Shown here in pieces: positions 35,291-49,327 of a stretch of 64,000 bases of DNA. The notes under the pieces were generated by a model. It was not told where the DNA came from and ran no database searches. It saw only the letters and a list, made by a program, of their open reading frames with translations. The position numbers and the translations under genes were made by a program. This stretch comes from Congeria kusceri (lineage: Eukaryota; Mollusca; Bivalvia; Myida; Dreissenidae): contig CM051028.1 of the NCBI GenBank assembly GCA_027627225.1, forward strand, positions 24,796,364-24,860,363, in the 5' to 3' direction. The number at the start of each line of letters is the position of its first letter. Positions within the stretch are counted from its first letter, which is position 1.

Positions 35291-36050
35291 TGAGAAACCT
35301 ATTTCCATTATAACATGACCTGACAACATTTTCTGCAGTTCTTATGCGAACTACTTTTACTGTTTTGGAACTATATTTTGGGGTTATTTATTGGTAATTT
35401 AATGACGGTGAATTTTGTTCTTTGTCTACAATTAATTCTGTGCGTGTCATCTTAGAATATTGTATACAATTAATGCACGCCATAAAACATTACTCTTTCA
35501 CGCGAAAACAAATTTTGTCTTACCAAAGTTTAACAAAGTATTAAAAACAAAAAGTTCCAATTGTAGAACCCACAAAGATCGCCAAAATCACACCGAGAAT
35601 GCACTATAGCGTTTCAATTTCGCTCCAACATTTAATAATAATTATGTTGTTTATTAATCCGCCAATGTGGATTGTCTGATCAACCAGTAACTGACCATGG
35701 AGAAGAATAACCGGCCATCGAGTCCGGACCTAGAAATAAGGTCAGTCCTTAAGGTCACGCTAATAACAGGCTCGGTAAATTAATTTGCAACAGACGCCTT
35801 GAATTGGCCCAGTCGTTTGCAACGAGTGAAACCTAACGTTTCACAACAAATCGCGACCGTTTGAAGATAATAATTTAAAAAAAGAGTGAACAACGATATG
35901 AAACGCTTTGTGTTTACATATCTGGCAGACTGTTGAAACATAATCAAAACACGTTGCCCAAATCTTTGCGTAACTACAATTCATGCGAGTATAAAGTAAA
36001 GGGCATTTAGTTCTAATGCGGTTGTCTGTGACTGTCACTCTCTTACTCAC
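35291..36050. other. no gene recognised
   Basis: Non-coding sequence. A 69-codon minus-strand frame at 35841-36050 has no recognisable domain. Confidence 0.45.
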
Positions 36051-36059
36051 TTTTCACTC

Positions 36060-37560
36060 TAATTCACTCACTCTCTCTTACTCACTAACCAACTCTGTCC
36101 CACTGACTGACTGACTGACTAACTGACTGACTGACTGACTGACTGACTGACTCGCTCGCTCGCTCACTCATTCACTCACTCACATACTGACTTTTTACTC
36201 TAATTCAGTCACTCTCTCTTACTCACTAACCAGCTCTTACCCACTGACTGACTGACTGACTGAATAAAATGACTGACTGACTGACTGACTGACTGACTCA
36301 CTGACTGACTGACAAGACAGACTCACTCACGCACTCACTCACTCATTCACTCACTCACTCACTCACTCACTCACTCACTCACTCACTCACTCACTCACTC
36401 ACTCACTCACTCACTCACTCACTCACTCACTCACTCACTCACTCACTCACTCACTCACTCAGTCACTCACTCACTCACTCACTCACACACTCACTCACTC
36501 ACTCACTCACTCACTCACTCACCCACCCACCCACCCACCCACCCACCCACAAACCCACCCAAACCCACCCACCCACCCACCCACCCACCCACCCACCCAC
36601 CCACCCACCCACCCACCCACCCACCCACCCACCCACCCACCCACCCACCCACCCACCCACCCACCCACCCACCCACCCACCCACCCACCCACCCACCCAC
36701 CCACCCACCCACCCACCCACCCACCCACCCACCCACCCACCCACCCACCCACCCACCCACCCACCCACCCACCCACCCACCCACCCACCCACCCACCCAC
36801 CCACCCACCCACCCACCCACCCACCCACCCACCCACCCACCCACCCACCCACCCACCCACCCACCCACCCACCCACCCACCCACCCACCCACCCACCCAC
36901 CCACCCACCCACCCACCCACCCACCCACCCACCCACCCACCCACCCACCCACCCACCCACCCACCCACCCACCCACCCACCCACCCACCCACCCACCCAC
37001 CCACCCACCCACCCACCCACCCACCCACCCACCCACCCACCCACCCACCCACCCACCCACCCACCCACCCACACACTCACTCACTCACTCACTCACTCAC
37101 TCACTCACACACTCACTCACTCACTCACTCACTCACTCACTCACTCACTCACTCACTCACTCACTCACTCACTCACTCACTCACTCACTCACTCACTCAC
37201 TCACTCACTCACTCACTCACTCACTCACTCACTCACTCACTCACTCACTCATTATCTCACCATCTCACTATCTCACTCACTCACTCACTAACTATCTCAC
37301 TCACTCACTCACTCACTCACTCACTCACTCACTCACTCACTCACTCACTCACTCACTCACTCACTCACTCACTCACTCACTCACTCACTCACTCACTATC
37401 TCACTCACTCATTCATTCACTCACTCACTCACTCATTCACTCACTCACTCTCTCACTACCTCACTCACTCACTCACTCACTCACTCATTCACTCACTCAC
37501 TGACCACTCACTCACTATCTCACTATCTCATTATCTCACTATCTCACTCACTCACATTCA
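36060..37560. repeat. 1.5-kb tetranucleotide satellite: (GACT)n, (CACT)n, (CCCA)n
   Basis: Starts as (GACT)n at about 36106-36310 and passes into (CACT)n to 36520. Then (CCCA)n runs 36521-37072 with one interruption at 36551-36568. It returns to (CACT)n from 37074 and breaks up into CACT/ATCT variants to about 37555. Tract order suggests repeated single-base changes spread by slippage (GACT to CACT to CCCA). The minus strand of the middle tract is about 550 nt of (TGGG)n. Long frames inside it are artefacts of a repeat free of stop codons. Confidence 0.98.
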
Positions 37561-38395
37561 TTCTCTTCTCTTGATTAGCACCAGGCATATTAATATTTCC
37601 GAGCGAAATAAAAACAAGTATATTGTATGTATTTTGCTTGAGACACATTACTATTACGACTGTGTCGGAGAATCAAGCCATTCTATCAGTTGTTTTATAG
37701 CACGCCCTCTGTGATTGCCTGCCAGAAAAGCAAACACACGTTTCCATTTGTAGCAGGACGTGGTTTCAGGCATTATTTTATCTTTCTTTTGTCAAGCTGT
37801 CAAACGCTTCGCTTATTAACAATGGCGATAATCTAATGATAAAATCCGAACATATCCGCATAGAGGGACCTACTCGACCAGAGCGCCACCTATATTGGGA
37901 AACAGGGGAGATAAATCGCTAAAGTCGCTCATTGCATGCTTTCTTTGGGCTACAAAAAAAACATATATTAATTTAATGACATTCCTATTTGACATTCCGA
38001 CATTAAATATTCATTACTAACACACATAATCTGGATATACATGCACACTTATAGTGAAAAAGATAATTATGAGTTTCATAACCGGACACTATCTATGGAA
38101 GACAGATGATTACGCTGTCGAAAATCAAAAGCTGTGGAGTTGAACAAAACTCAATATTAACCTTAAAAACAAACAAGGTGATGAATATTAAAAATATTAA
38201 ACAGTATATGAATGCAAAGATATTCGACAGTGCTACAAGCTTTTCAACCGTATAAGCAAGTGTTTTAAGTTCTTTAAAGGGGGTTACTATCAAAATATTG
38301 TTGGTTTCTTTTGGAAATGTCTTAAAATGTATTTCCTTTAAATTAATTAAGCGTCTGAAATAGCAAAACTGTCAAAACGTTTATGAAGAAAATTC
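37561..38395. other. no gene recognised
   Basis: Non-coding; CTTTAAAGGGGGTTACTATC near 38271 may be the outer end of an element containing the tRNA-like module at 38400. Confidence 0.45.
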
Positions 38396-38399
38396 TCAA

Positions 38400-38473
38400 T
38401 CCCTGACGGAATCGATCCAGGGTCTTTCAGAATGCGATTCCGACATGCTATCCACTAGGCTATCGTGGCTACG
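38400..38473 (-). repeat. tRNA-like module (SINE head or tRNA pseudogene)
   Basis: The minus strand reads TAGCCTAGTGGATAGC (A box) and GATCGATTCC (B box) about 36 nt apart, with CCCTGGATCGATTCCGTCAG as a weak T-arm region. An acceptor stem does not close cleanly by eye, so a functional tRNA is unlikely. Confidence 0.5.
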
Positions 38474-38619
38474 ACCTTACGCAGTCAAAAATTCTGCCTA
38501 TTGTAGTTTCTGATATGATTAGTGTATCGGACCTCAATCGTGATGCATTGACTATTTCCGGAATGCTCCGTAAAATTCAACCGCTACTGAGTATTAATCG
38601 CTAAACTTTATCGTTATCC

Positions 38620-39584
38620 TCTTTTTATAATCGTTATATTAGAATTGTAAAATACTGGTTTAAGTTATCAAATACTGACAACATTATATTAAAAACGGTA
38701 TACTTACAGGCCCTTCAAGATAGTCAGAATGGCCATACCAATTGGGTTTCAAATGTTATGAAACTTTTTGACATTTACGGGTTTTCTTATGTATTTGATC
38801 ATGTCAATGCTGTCGATGTAAATGTGTTTTTATGCCAATTTAAAAGTAGAATTATTGATATGTATACCCAGGATTGGTATAGAACAGTAGATAATAGCCC
38901 TGTGTTAGACATGTATCGTTTATTTAAACCTGTGTATGGCTATGAATGTTATTTAGATATTGTTCCCAAATCTTTAAGATCATATATTGCTAAATTAAGA
39001 TTATCAGTTTTACCGCTTAGAATTCAAATTGGTCGATATGCCACTCAAAATATTCCTAGAAACGAACGATATTGTCTTTGTTGTAACGAAATTGATATTG
39101 AAGACGAATTTCATTTTATTTGTAAATGCTCAAATTTTGTAGATATTAGAAAAAAATATATAAAACAATTTTACTACAATAGACCGTCTGTTCACAAATT
39201 TCACCAATTATTAAAAAGTAATAATAAAAATGAACTTTTAATGTTAGCAAAGTATATTAAAGAAGCGTTAAAAATAAGAAATACTTTCCTGAACATTACT
39301 GTGTAATATACACAGAGTTGTCCTCCTTTACACTAAAAACATTAGTTAAAAAAAGTTCATATTTCGATGTTAATTTATTAAAATATCAAGATCGTTGTTT
39401 TCCTCTTATTCATAAAACTATCTCTGTATTTTATGTGTTTATGTGTATCCGTGTTTACAAATATTTTATTATTATAATTAAATGTTAAAATGATATAACG
39501 TGACAAAATGCATGTAAGATTATGATGTGTTTAGATGATGTACTATGTACAAATCTTAATAAACTGTCTTGTCTTGTCTTGTCT
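38620..39584 (+). mobile_element. 5'-truncated LINE 3' end with (CTTGT)n tail
   Basis: The plus strand reads in frame from about 38625 (RIVKYWFKLSNTDN) through a 182-codon stretch at 38758-39306. This includes LSVLPLRIQIGRY, RNERYCLCCNEI and a CxxC-H-C knuckle (CLCCNEIDIEDEFHFICKC). The stop at 39304-39306 is followed by a 275-bp 3' UTR ending AATAAACTG(TCTTG)n at 39564-39584. The short pentanucleotide tail and protein resemble CR1-like elements. Same lineage as 27250-28540. Confidence 0.85.
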
Positions 39585-40640
39585 ATAATGATGGCCACGT
39601 AAATAATAAAAGGAGTAATAAACATTCACTACTAAGCAAATTCACTACTCAACAAATTATCTGTACATAAGTCGGCGATAACGAGATGAAACAGGTAAGA
39701 GTTAGATTTTGTCTATTCGGCTCGGCTCGCCTCTGACCCCGGACTTTCATTCATTAATGTATTAGGACGTTGCATAACGTACTATTTTATTGTTCTTCCG
39801 CGAGTACAGTTATATTTGATCCTACATTGAATGTTGTTGACTTTAGTTTTCCCAACATGTCATGTTCTAATTAAATTCATTATCGTTATGATTGTCATTT
39901 GACAAATTAAACGATATTCAAAACGGCACTTCATACTTGCGCGTAGTCGACTGGCCTAAAGCTGTTAGGATCATAGTTCTTAGACTGTTCAATTTTTGAA
40001 TTGCGGTATCTTTAGTTGTTCTGCGAACAACTAAAAACCAGAACAACAACAATTTATTTCACCAAAGAAAAACAATGCTGCATACCATATCCATGGGAAT
40101 ACAGAATTGGTGAAGTTCAGATTTAAACAATATCTGGAAGGCTTGTCGAGCCGAATAAATTGTTTTCAGGAGATGGGTAAAGTAAAGGATAAAGTAATTA
40201 ACTGTAAACAACAATTTCACGTGTGTTATCTCGACATGTTACGCAGAATTAGTTTCTTTTGAAACATGACCTACATGACGCGTGACACTGCTGATAACTT
40301 GATTATTGTTTCAGTGTTTTGTTGTAACTGAATTGAATGCGTTTATTTGGTAAATGTGTGTGATTGTTATTCCATGATTGTTTTTATGAATGATAATACT
40401 TTACTTAATTAGAATAGATATAGACATGCGTTATTATTAATGGACTTATTGTTCCTATTATATAATGTGATAATTATATATTTCATTGATATTTTATGGT
40501 AAGAAATTTTCTTTCTTATAAAAAAGGAGATGTTCCATTGTTCAGATTCCAATTTCATCTAACAAATTATACGAGTATATAATTTACTTACCCAAATGAT
40601 CATACATATAAAATACTCCATCAAATACTTTTGGTTCGTT
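39585..40640. other. no gene recognised
   Basis: Non-coding AT-rich sequence. GTTGTTCTGCGAACAACTAA near 40015 is a small palindrome. No exon or transposon was identified. Confidence 0.45.
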
Positions 40641-40649
40641 AAAAAACAT

Positions 40650-40965
40650 GGGCGTCAGGGACGGGGTCGATTTTTCTTATACGGTTATATTAAAAACTTT
40701 GAAAATCTTCTTGTCTGAAACCGCATGCTGGATTTCTAAAACATTTCATAGAAATGTTCCTTGGGTGACCCTTTACCGAATTCCTACACATTATTTTCAT
40801 TCCTGAAAACAGGGATGACCTGGGGTTGGGCAGTTTTCCTAATAAACAATTTGAACACTTTGGCAATCTTCTTGTCTGGAACATTTGATGGATTTGAAAT
40901 AGTTTCACTAAAATGATCATACTACTCGTATGTTCCTTAAAACTGTTCTGATTCGGTAACAAACT
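40650..40965. repeat. internally duplicated dispersed repeat
   Basis: AACTTTGAAAATCTTCTTGT with TCTGAAACCGCATGCTGGATT (about 40692-40735) recurs as ACACTTTGGCAATCTTCTTG with GAACATTTGATGGATT (about 40855-40897), so the element has two related halves about 165 bp apart. Similar sequences are common in bivalve introns; that recognition is from memory. Confidence 0.55.
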
Positions 40966-42115
40966 TGCTGTCAGTGAAACTTGGTTAACTTTCATTGTCA
41001 ACGTTTTAGTTCAAACATCTCTAAACAACATATACCGGCACCTTTCAATGCCCTTATTCTATTTAAAGTTAGAATTTCGTTGAATGCAGGGTGTGTAAAT
41101 GGAGCGACAGCAGGATATAGTTTAGGATAGTTTAATATACCGTTTAGTATTAAAGAGGGTATTGAAATAACTACACATTGCTAAACAAACGCCGTTTTAA
41201 CAAATATATAGGAATAATAAATGAATAAATAAATAATGCATTTGTATTTTTACTGCTTTGTTGAGTGACACAAACTAATTAAATGTGAATACATGTATCT
41301 ATCCAAAATATTGATTCATGTATTCCTTTCTTTGCAATAATAAGATGTTTAAGAAGTTAAATGCATAGTTGTAGCCCTTAATTATATTTATAAATATGAT
41401 TATGAAGCAACATGTCACATGCATTTTTTAACAAATGTACGGTGCATGAATATTATCATCGTTGCATAAGTCTAGTGTTTAATATTTTAAAAGCACTTAA
41501 ATGTTATATATATTAAAATACCAAAGTTTGGTTTCAGTATCTGAAGCTGTTATCGGTATCTAGCCATACCCCTTTATTGCTAGAGTTTGGCTCTTTGGAG
41601 CCCGACCCGTCTCATTGTTACTGTGATTTTAGGAGTGATATTGTTTTAAGAGTGCATGAGGGCGTGTTTTAACAGAAAGCGTGAGGCTTGACAGATATGG
41701 AACACGCTAGTAGACTTTAACAAGACATTATAATTTATTACACTCGGGTGAGGGACCCATTTGAACCTTCTTGTTTCCATTTTTTGCAGTTTGTCATTAT
41801 GTGTGTTCAGATTAAGCATAGTATTAAAATGAGCATGGTGATGGCTGTTTTGAATAGTGTATAAAAATATGAAAATCTACGTGTTAGACTTAACATGTAC
41901 TCCATGATAGACACGTCTTTAAAAGAACGTCGCTTCATACGCGACGTCGTCGAATTTGATCTTTCCTTGCGGCATAGTTTATAAGGTTCAAACTCATGGC
42001 ATTGGAAAATTATTTTTAAAGAAACTATCCAGCAAGCCTGCGATAGTTTCTGGTTCTTTCCAATGTGATTCTCTTCTACAAACAGACTGTCTCTGACATT
42101 TAACATAAATTTAAC
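40966..42115. other. no gene recognised
   Basis: Non-coding. A 99-codon minus-strand frame at 41807-42106 is basic and carries no domain I recognise. No splice-supported partner was found. Confidence 0.45.
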
Positions 42116-42119
42116 TGAC

Positions 42120-42290
42120 TGTTAAAAAATGACCCCATAACTGATCAAAATTTAACGACTGATCAGTTTTCAACGACATTTTGATCAAAATTTAATGTTG
42201 AAATGTTGGCTGGGTCATTTCTCAACGTTGAAAATGGACCCATGGGGTCCATTTTCAACGGGGTCAATATTTAATGTTACACCGGCCTAA
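42120..42290. repeat. palindromic repeat rich in TTCAACG/CGTTGAA
   Basis: GTTGAAAATGGACCC and its exact reverse complement flank ATG at 42225-42257. Flanking copies of TCAAAATTTAA and CAACGAC/GTTGAAA extend the symmetry. It looks like a hairpin MITE, class unknown. Confidence 0.7.
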
Positions 42291-43329
42291 TGCATTTGGG
42301 ATTCACGTTCACGGGCTTGACACAAACGATTTCATTAGTCATCCTAACTGATATTGTTGATTGGTTCTGCATGTTAACCATTATTATATAGTTACTTAAT
42401 CATATTTTATGTTGAAATACGGAAACAAGAAAGCTAGATCGCTGCTTTAGGATCCTATGATTAGGTTCGGTAAAAACTAGGATCTAAAAAGGTTCAGGGT
42501 GCAGTTAAAAAGAACCATTTTCTAATAATTTGCTAAATCCAGAGTTTTTATGACTCAAGGCTTCCGATTAAGCTTTTTAAGCATAGTCCATGCATTGCAA
42601 AAGATCTTCAACATTTCTGTATAGACCGGACCAGAGGGGCAGCAGGGATGAACCAAACAGGAGCAGGGTGCGGCACCCTGCTATTCTGCTCTAGATCTTT
42701 CTTGAAAGATTTTCACCAGTTTTTTTCCATCTTCTTTGTCGTATGTGACTTTTATCTTGCAATTGGCCGAAAACAGCCCTGCAACAGAGCAGCAATATCG
42801 GGTTTCCGTGCTAGAGTTCGTTATACCGCTGGATTGTATTACTATTGGTAACAATTAAAGGCGGATAGTTCGCTTTGAATTAATGTATGAATGCTATTCC
42901 AAAAAGAATTAAAAAAAACATGTAGTTTTGATTTAGACCAACATATGGAAGCGTCCTGGTGCAAGGTGTACAAATAAAAATAAATAAAAATTACTGAATA
43001 TTAATTAGATTATCTCGTAATTACGACATAGTATCTCGTAATTACGACTTGTTATCTCGTCATTACGACTTAATATCTATTAACTTCGACTTCTTATCTC
43101 GTAATGACGACTTTTTATCTCGTAATTACGACTTTTTTGAATCTCGTAATTACGACTTAGTTTTAGTATTAGCACTTTGAGTAATACCTCCCCTTATTCT
43201 CAAGTCACATGTGCTAGCGCGTTTACCTTAATATGGCGAAAAAAGGACATGGTTTTATTTTTTAAATCAAAGAACATCCCAGTAACAGTAGCCATACCAG
43301 CATCAGTAGCAGAATCAGAAAAGCAGCAG

Positions 43330-43398
43330 TAGTAGTTTTTCTTCTTCTTCTTCTACTCCTCCTCCTCCTCCTCCTACTCCTTCTACTACTACTACTAG

Positions 43399-43431
<33 letters not shown>

Positions 43432-43556
43432 TACTACTACTACAACAACAACTACTACTACTACTTCTACTACTACTACAACTGCTGCTGCTGCTACTAC
43501 TACTACTATTACTACTACTACTACTACTACTCTACTACTTCTACTACTACTACAGT
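43330..43556. repeat. (TAC)n/(CTT)n microsatellite
   Basis: Imperfect TTC, CTC and then TAC triplets, with CAA and CTG interruptions. Located inside the 42944-46151 unit. Confidence 0.95.
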
Positions 43557-45407
43557 TTTATTCTCAAGTCTTACTTCTGATTATTGTCTAACACGTTTTA
43601 TTTTTTATATCAGCAGTATTTTTTCAAATTATTTTATACATGTTTATGATGTGGCGAATACAAACATATGAGAAATCGAAACCGAAAGTAACCGGCAGTC
43701 ACCTATTTTCGTGGTATGAACAAAACAACTGCCAAATGAAAAATAAGAAGCAAGAAGATATGGCTAACTGAAAAAAAATCAGAACCAAATAAAATAAATA
43801 ACCATCACCAGATCGTACATATGATCAACCAGCTTGAATTATGATAGGGAAATGAAACTCTTGTAAGTAAGACCAGAAGAAATTGACAGAATTTCGTACA
43901 TGTACATTGTCTTATGAATCCGAACATAATACTTTATTGTCAGTCCCTTAGTGTTGAGGCCTCAAGACACAAAGGTTTTCTCAGCTTTCTTTACTACTGT
44001 GTAATTGTTGACTCCTTATACTAAATATGTTTGCTGTTTTGCATATGAATGTGTGCGCATGTTTTTCTAGAGGATTTGTATTAAAATAGTAAAACGTAAT
44101 TAACCAGTTTTGACATATATTTGCTTTATCAAATTACAATACACTGAAAAATATGGCTTAGATTGGGTTGCACATATATTGGACAGTTTTGTATGCATAT
44201 TGTTAAATATATTGTGGAATACAATCAGTTATTGGATTATTACAAAAACATTTTTGCAGCTGAACGAAGAGAATTGCTACAAATCACCCAGCATGCTTCC
44301 CTGGAGGTCTAACCTGGTGATAAGCACAGTACACATGATTCTCTGAGTGTGCCAGTTGGTGAAGATGCATCCTAACTTGCCAACATACTGCAGTTTATAC
44401 ACTATTGACATGAAGATAAATGGAAAAGATGTAAAAGACACCAAATTTTTCATGCATATTGTGTTGTCTCAGAGTTGAAAACAGTGAACGGTGTTGGTGG
44501 CATTTTGTGTGCCCACAGGGAACCTAATTTTGAAAACAAATCTATAATTCCCTCAAATAATTGCTTTTAATTATTAAATATTTTGTTGAAATGGTGTAAA
44601 TGTTGTATTTAACTTAAATTGCATAAGTTTTGCCACTTTTGATCATTATTGTTGAGGAATTGCCTAAATAAAGCTGTCTAATTTTTAACTGGTATGTTAG
44701 TTTTTCCTCAGTTTGTCAAAAAGTACACGATAACTGTGTTTCTTTCTTTTTATTTCAGTCAAATAAATGTTATAAATGAAAAAAAAAAAAATTAGGTGAA
44801 AAAACCTACAAGCCCAGGAAAACCAAGTTCTTTTAGAAAACAGATTATTTTCTCAGCTTTGTCAGCTTCAAGTTTATGCTGAGCTACCATAGAAAATTAA
44901 TAAACATAAATAATTTTATTTTCTTTAATGCCTTATATTTTCTTACTTTATAATCTTATATCATTGCTTGTATAAAAGACACCAAAAGTGTGTATGTAGA
45001 CGCTATTTGCAACTACAATTGAATTGAGATTTTTATATCCATAGGGGTACATGAATATTGATGAAAATTACAATGATAGTAATTAACATTTCCAAACAAA
45101 ATATTTTTGCATAGAAAACCACCCTCAAAATTTGTAATTAGATCAGTGATGTAATACAAATAATGAAAATAACATTTATAATTAGGTTTGGAACATTGCC
45201 CATTACAGCGTACTAATTATGTTTATACTGCCCACATAACAAGTAGCTCAATAAAATTGACACTACAGTAAATATTGTTTTTATACTGTTAAAAAGTATG
45301 CTTTTTACCGTTAACTAGGTAGCACCCATATTCATATTAATAATAATGATAATAAAAACATGAAAAAATCTATATTAAATGAAGGTATCCACATTAGAAT
45401 ATATATA

Positions 45408-45870
<463 letters not shown>

Positions 45871-46151
45871 GTGTACTTTTGGTACTATTTCAATCTACAA
45901 TAGCCTGCTTATATCACACTTGGCTTATGCGTCACCACTACACTCTTAAGTCGTAATTACGACTTTTATGTCGGAATTTCGACTAAGTATTCCGTAATTA
46001 CGAGAAACTATGTCGTAATAACGAGATACTATGTCGTAATTACGAAATAAAAAGTCGTATTTGCGAAATAAAAAGTCGTAATTACGAGATACTTTCGAGC
46101 GTTTTTTTTATTTATTTGTATTTTTACACCTGGCACCAGAACACTTCCATA

Positions 46152-47224
46152 CCAACACATTGTAACCCATGCATAACCATACTTCTAAACAATTGTATAC
46201 ATACTTTGTATTTTCTCATAATTGTACATTTGTCGATGTTCTGAATGAACTGGTCACGAAATATGGCCGGAAAGGATCGCATTATATTGATTTTGTAGCG
46301 TCATTACGCTGCTGCTTTCACATGCATCATCTTGTGTCTGCGTTCTGCGCGTGCGCATATTGTGTATGCGCGACGCAAACGGAAACTCTTTTAGATGAGT
46401 CCGTCAATGTTTACGTTCTTTCTTTTGCAAACCGGACTTGCAAGGATAACCTTAAAAAATCTTTACATAGATTAAGTATGCAATCATTCTGAAAACATGC
46501 ATGTACATTTCAGCAAACACGCAATTACGACAAACCAAATAATAACTGTCAAATCTTCGACATCAAGCGCATCAAGAATGCTCTGCCACGCATTTTTCAG
46601 CACCTCACTGGCTTTGTAATCGTTTTGTGTGCTGGTCGTATACAACGGGTAGTGGGAATAGACCAGTTAAAAAACGCTTCATCAGTTAATACTGTCCGTT
46701 TAGTTAGCAAACACAGACTCACGACTTAGGCGGATGCATGTTAAAGCAGCCTAACTGGCCTAACTGATGACTTATTTACAGTTAAATGCTACATGAACAC
46801 AATACGCAATACGCGTGTGTTCCGACTTGCACAGTGCAACACGGTTTAACGCTATTTAAATATGTGAACAAACTTGATGTTGATAACAATTAAGCTTGTT
46901 GACAACATTTATTTATTGTTTTATTACATTGTTTTCTTTGCTCAAAGAACAAGATTTTTCTGCCCATTTCGGATTTGGAGTCCGAAACAGTCCAACAACT
47001 TGGCCACAATTTATGGTTCTATAATAAGTCGCGCGACGTAATTAATTATCCTGGATTTATTAATGAAAATGGGTTTCTTTATATGCATGTTAAAGAAATA
47101 AAGATTCAATAAAAGAAAGAAAGCACGTCCTAGAGAGGAAATTAATTTGCAAACTCGTGACAACGGTTACATTATTGCCATTAAGGTACCCTTCTATAAG
47201 TAACAGACACAACACTAAATGAGG
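46152..47224. other. no gene recognised
   Basis: Non-coding. A 107-codon plus-strand frame (46169-46492) contains CACAYCVCATQTETL but no domain I recognise and no supporting splice sites. Confidence 0.45.
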
Positions 47225-47488
47225 AGTGTCGTGGGAAAACCGGGCTTAATGCGTGTGCGTTAAGTATCGTCCAGGATTAGCCGCCTGTGCACTCCGCACA
47301 GGCTGATTCGAGACGACACTTTCCGCCTACAGTGGATTTATGTTTAGAAGAGACTTCCTTGAAACAGAAAATACCATAAAAGCGGAAAGTGCTGTCCTAG
47401 AATGGCATGTTCTGACTGCACAGGCTATTCCGGGACGACACTTTACGCACATGCATAAAGCCCAATTTTCCCACGACACGCCTCATTA
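47225..47488. mobile_element. dreissenid-type MITE, full length
   Basis: The most complete copy of the family. The inverted ends AATGAGGAGTGTCGTGGGAA and TTCCCACGACACGCCTCATT match at nearly every position, followed by CCGGGCTTAATGCGTGTGCG and its partner. The centre carries GATTTATGTTTAGAAGAGAC and AAACAGAAAATACCATAAAA. No coding capacity. Confidence 0.9.
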
Positions 47489-47667
47489 ATACACTCTGGA
47501 CATAGACGTTTCCAAACGTTTCAACCATAATTATTTAAATAAATTGTCGTGCCTTGTTTAGTCCTTTGTAATCACCGGGTTAATTATTAACACAATTTAT
47601 ACACAAGAGCACGTGGACATGTATGTAGTGCACTCACAAAACCAATGAAAGAAAATATATCTCCCGC

Positions 47668-47912
47668 AATAGACCGATCCGGGATTGGCCACGAATAGTT
47701 TAACTCCTACCCAGCTACTGTTAAAGGATTAATTTCCATTCATCGAAAATCACAAACATTACCACGTGCTCATTTGAATATCACAAACATTATGCACGTG
47801 CTCTTTTGTATGAAATAGTTTAATCGCTAAATGCGTGATATCCAAGTGAGAAGATTGGATAATATTTCAGATAAATTTGAATATGATTGACATTTGTGGA
47901 AGCGTCTATAGC
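47668..47912. repeat. 245-bp direct repeat, copy 1
   Basis: From AATAGACCGATCCGGGAT to ATTGACATTTGTGG, it matches 48914-49150 closely (both contain AGGATTAATTTCCATTCATC and ATTATGCACGTGCTCTTTTG). Each copy itself holds a short internal repeat, CACAAACATTA.CACGTGCTC, in tandem. Confidence 0.92.
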
Positions 47913-48249
47913 AGGAAGGTGATTTTAAAATGTCAAGATCTGGAAAGGTCTATTCATATCAATTTGGAAACACTATTATGAGTTAAACTTTATTAACATG
48001 TAATAAAAATACAAAACAAATCATTGCTGAAATTCAATTCTGAAATATGAAGACAGACATTGTCAACACGTGAAATAGTTTCTATCGCCGAATGAAACGA
48101 TTGCTGTGCGCGTGCAAATATAAAAATACAACTATTATATAAGTGGTCACTTGCAGAATAGAACATTTAATAGCTTTATGTAGGATAATAAAATTTCAGT
48201 AAATTTAACAACTCCTAACTTTCATTTAAATGTATTGAGTATATTTTAC

Positions 48250-49327
48250 CGTATTTACCCTATGTATTGGGACACCTAAATATTGGGACACCCTTATTTT
48301 GTTGAAAAATAATTATTTTTGTGAGTCCCTTAATATTGGGACACTTTTGAAATTTGAAATTTGTCTTGTCACTAAATATTGGGACACAAAAATATAATGG
48401 TAAATTGTCAGTTTAAAATAAAAATATCTCGATTTCAATATGATCAGAGTAGTATAAATCTACTGTATGCCTGTTGCATAGCGACCGATTATACCGTATA
48501 TTGCAATAGATATGCTGCAAATAATGATACAATAAGAGTGTACCCCTTTTATATAATACAAACTACAAAGACTACCGTTTTCAAAATGGCAATGCATGTA
48601 TTACGTCATGTGCGTAAAATGATATTCATATTAAATAATTCATTGAACTTCTTATAGCAACCTTTAAAATTGTCATAGTGTAATAATGAAAAAAAATTAT
48701 TCAACAAAGCGACATATAATTTTATGCAGCACATAAATTTCTCGGACAAAGTCTACACCATGCACTCAACCATTCAGCACATCACTTTCTCAGATATACC
48801 GGTAGTCTATGTTGACATGCGCTCGATTGCTTGGGCAATAATCTCTGCCAGGGGAACAGAGTTAGGGTAACTACCCGGATTATGTGATAATTGTCGGGTC
48901 TCTCAAGAAGCAAATAGACCGATCCGGGATTTGCCACGAATAGTTTAAACTACTCCCCAGCTTTTGTTAAAGGATTAATTTCCATTCATCGAAAATCACA
49001 AACATTACCACGTGCTCATTTGAATATCACAAACATTATGCACGTGCTCTTTTGTATGAAATTGTTTAACCGCTAAACACGTGATATCCAAGTGCGATGA
49101 TTGGATAGCATTGCAGGTTAATTTGCATAAGATTGACATTTGTGGCACCACACAGTTAAGCACGCGGCATAACGACACTCAGCGTGTGTGTGTGAAATAT
49201 ATTGGGTCGAATACAACCCTATATTTTGGGACACATTTTAGGGAATTATTTTTTTATGACCCTTTATATTGGGACAAGAAAAATTGTAATTATTTTTAAG
49301 CATCCCAATGAATAGGGTAAATACGGT
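48250..49327. mobile_element. TA-flanked inverted-repeat element, about 1.08 kb
   Basis: The left end TACCGTATTTACCCTATGTA and right end ATAGGGTAAATACGGTA are inverted repeats whose outermost TA could be the target dinucleotide of a Tc1/mariner (pogo-like) element. Both arms contain several TATTGGGACAC motifs in opposite orientation. The interior has no transposase but includes copy 2 (48914-49150) of the 245-bp repeat that also lies outside the element at 47668. Confidence 0.65.
48914..49150. repeat. 245-bp direct repeat, copy 2
   Basis: Partner of 47668-47912, about 1.25 kb away in the same orientation and located between the inverted ends of the 48250-49327 element. Confidence 0.92.

Noticed and set aside
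36511..37084. Three overlapping 185-189 residue frames of repeated GWVG
   Set aside because: They are read-through of (CCCA)n, which has no stop codon in any minus-strand frame; all three frames are equally open.
41807..42106. 99-codon basic frame as a gene
   Set aside because: No domain, no splice-supported neighbours and composition like the surrounding non-coding DNA; not enough to call.
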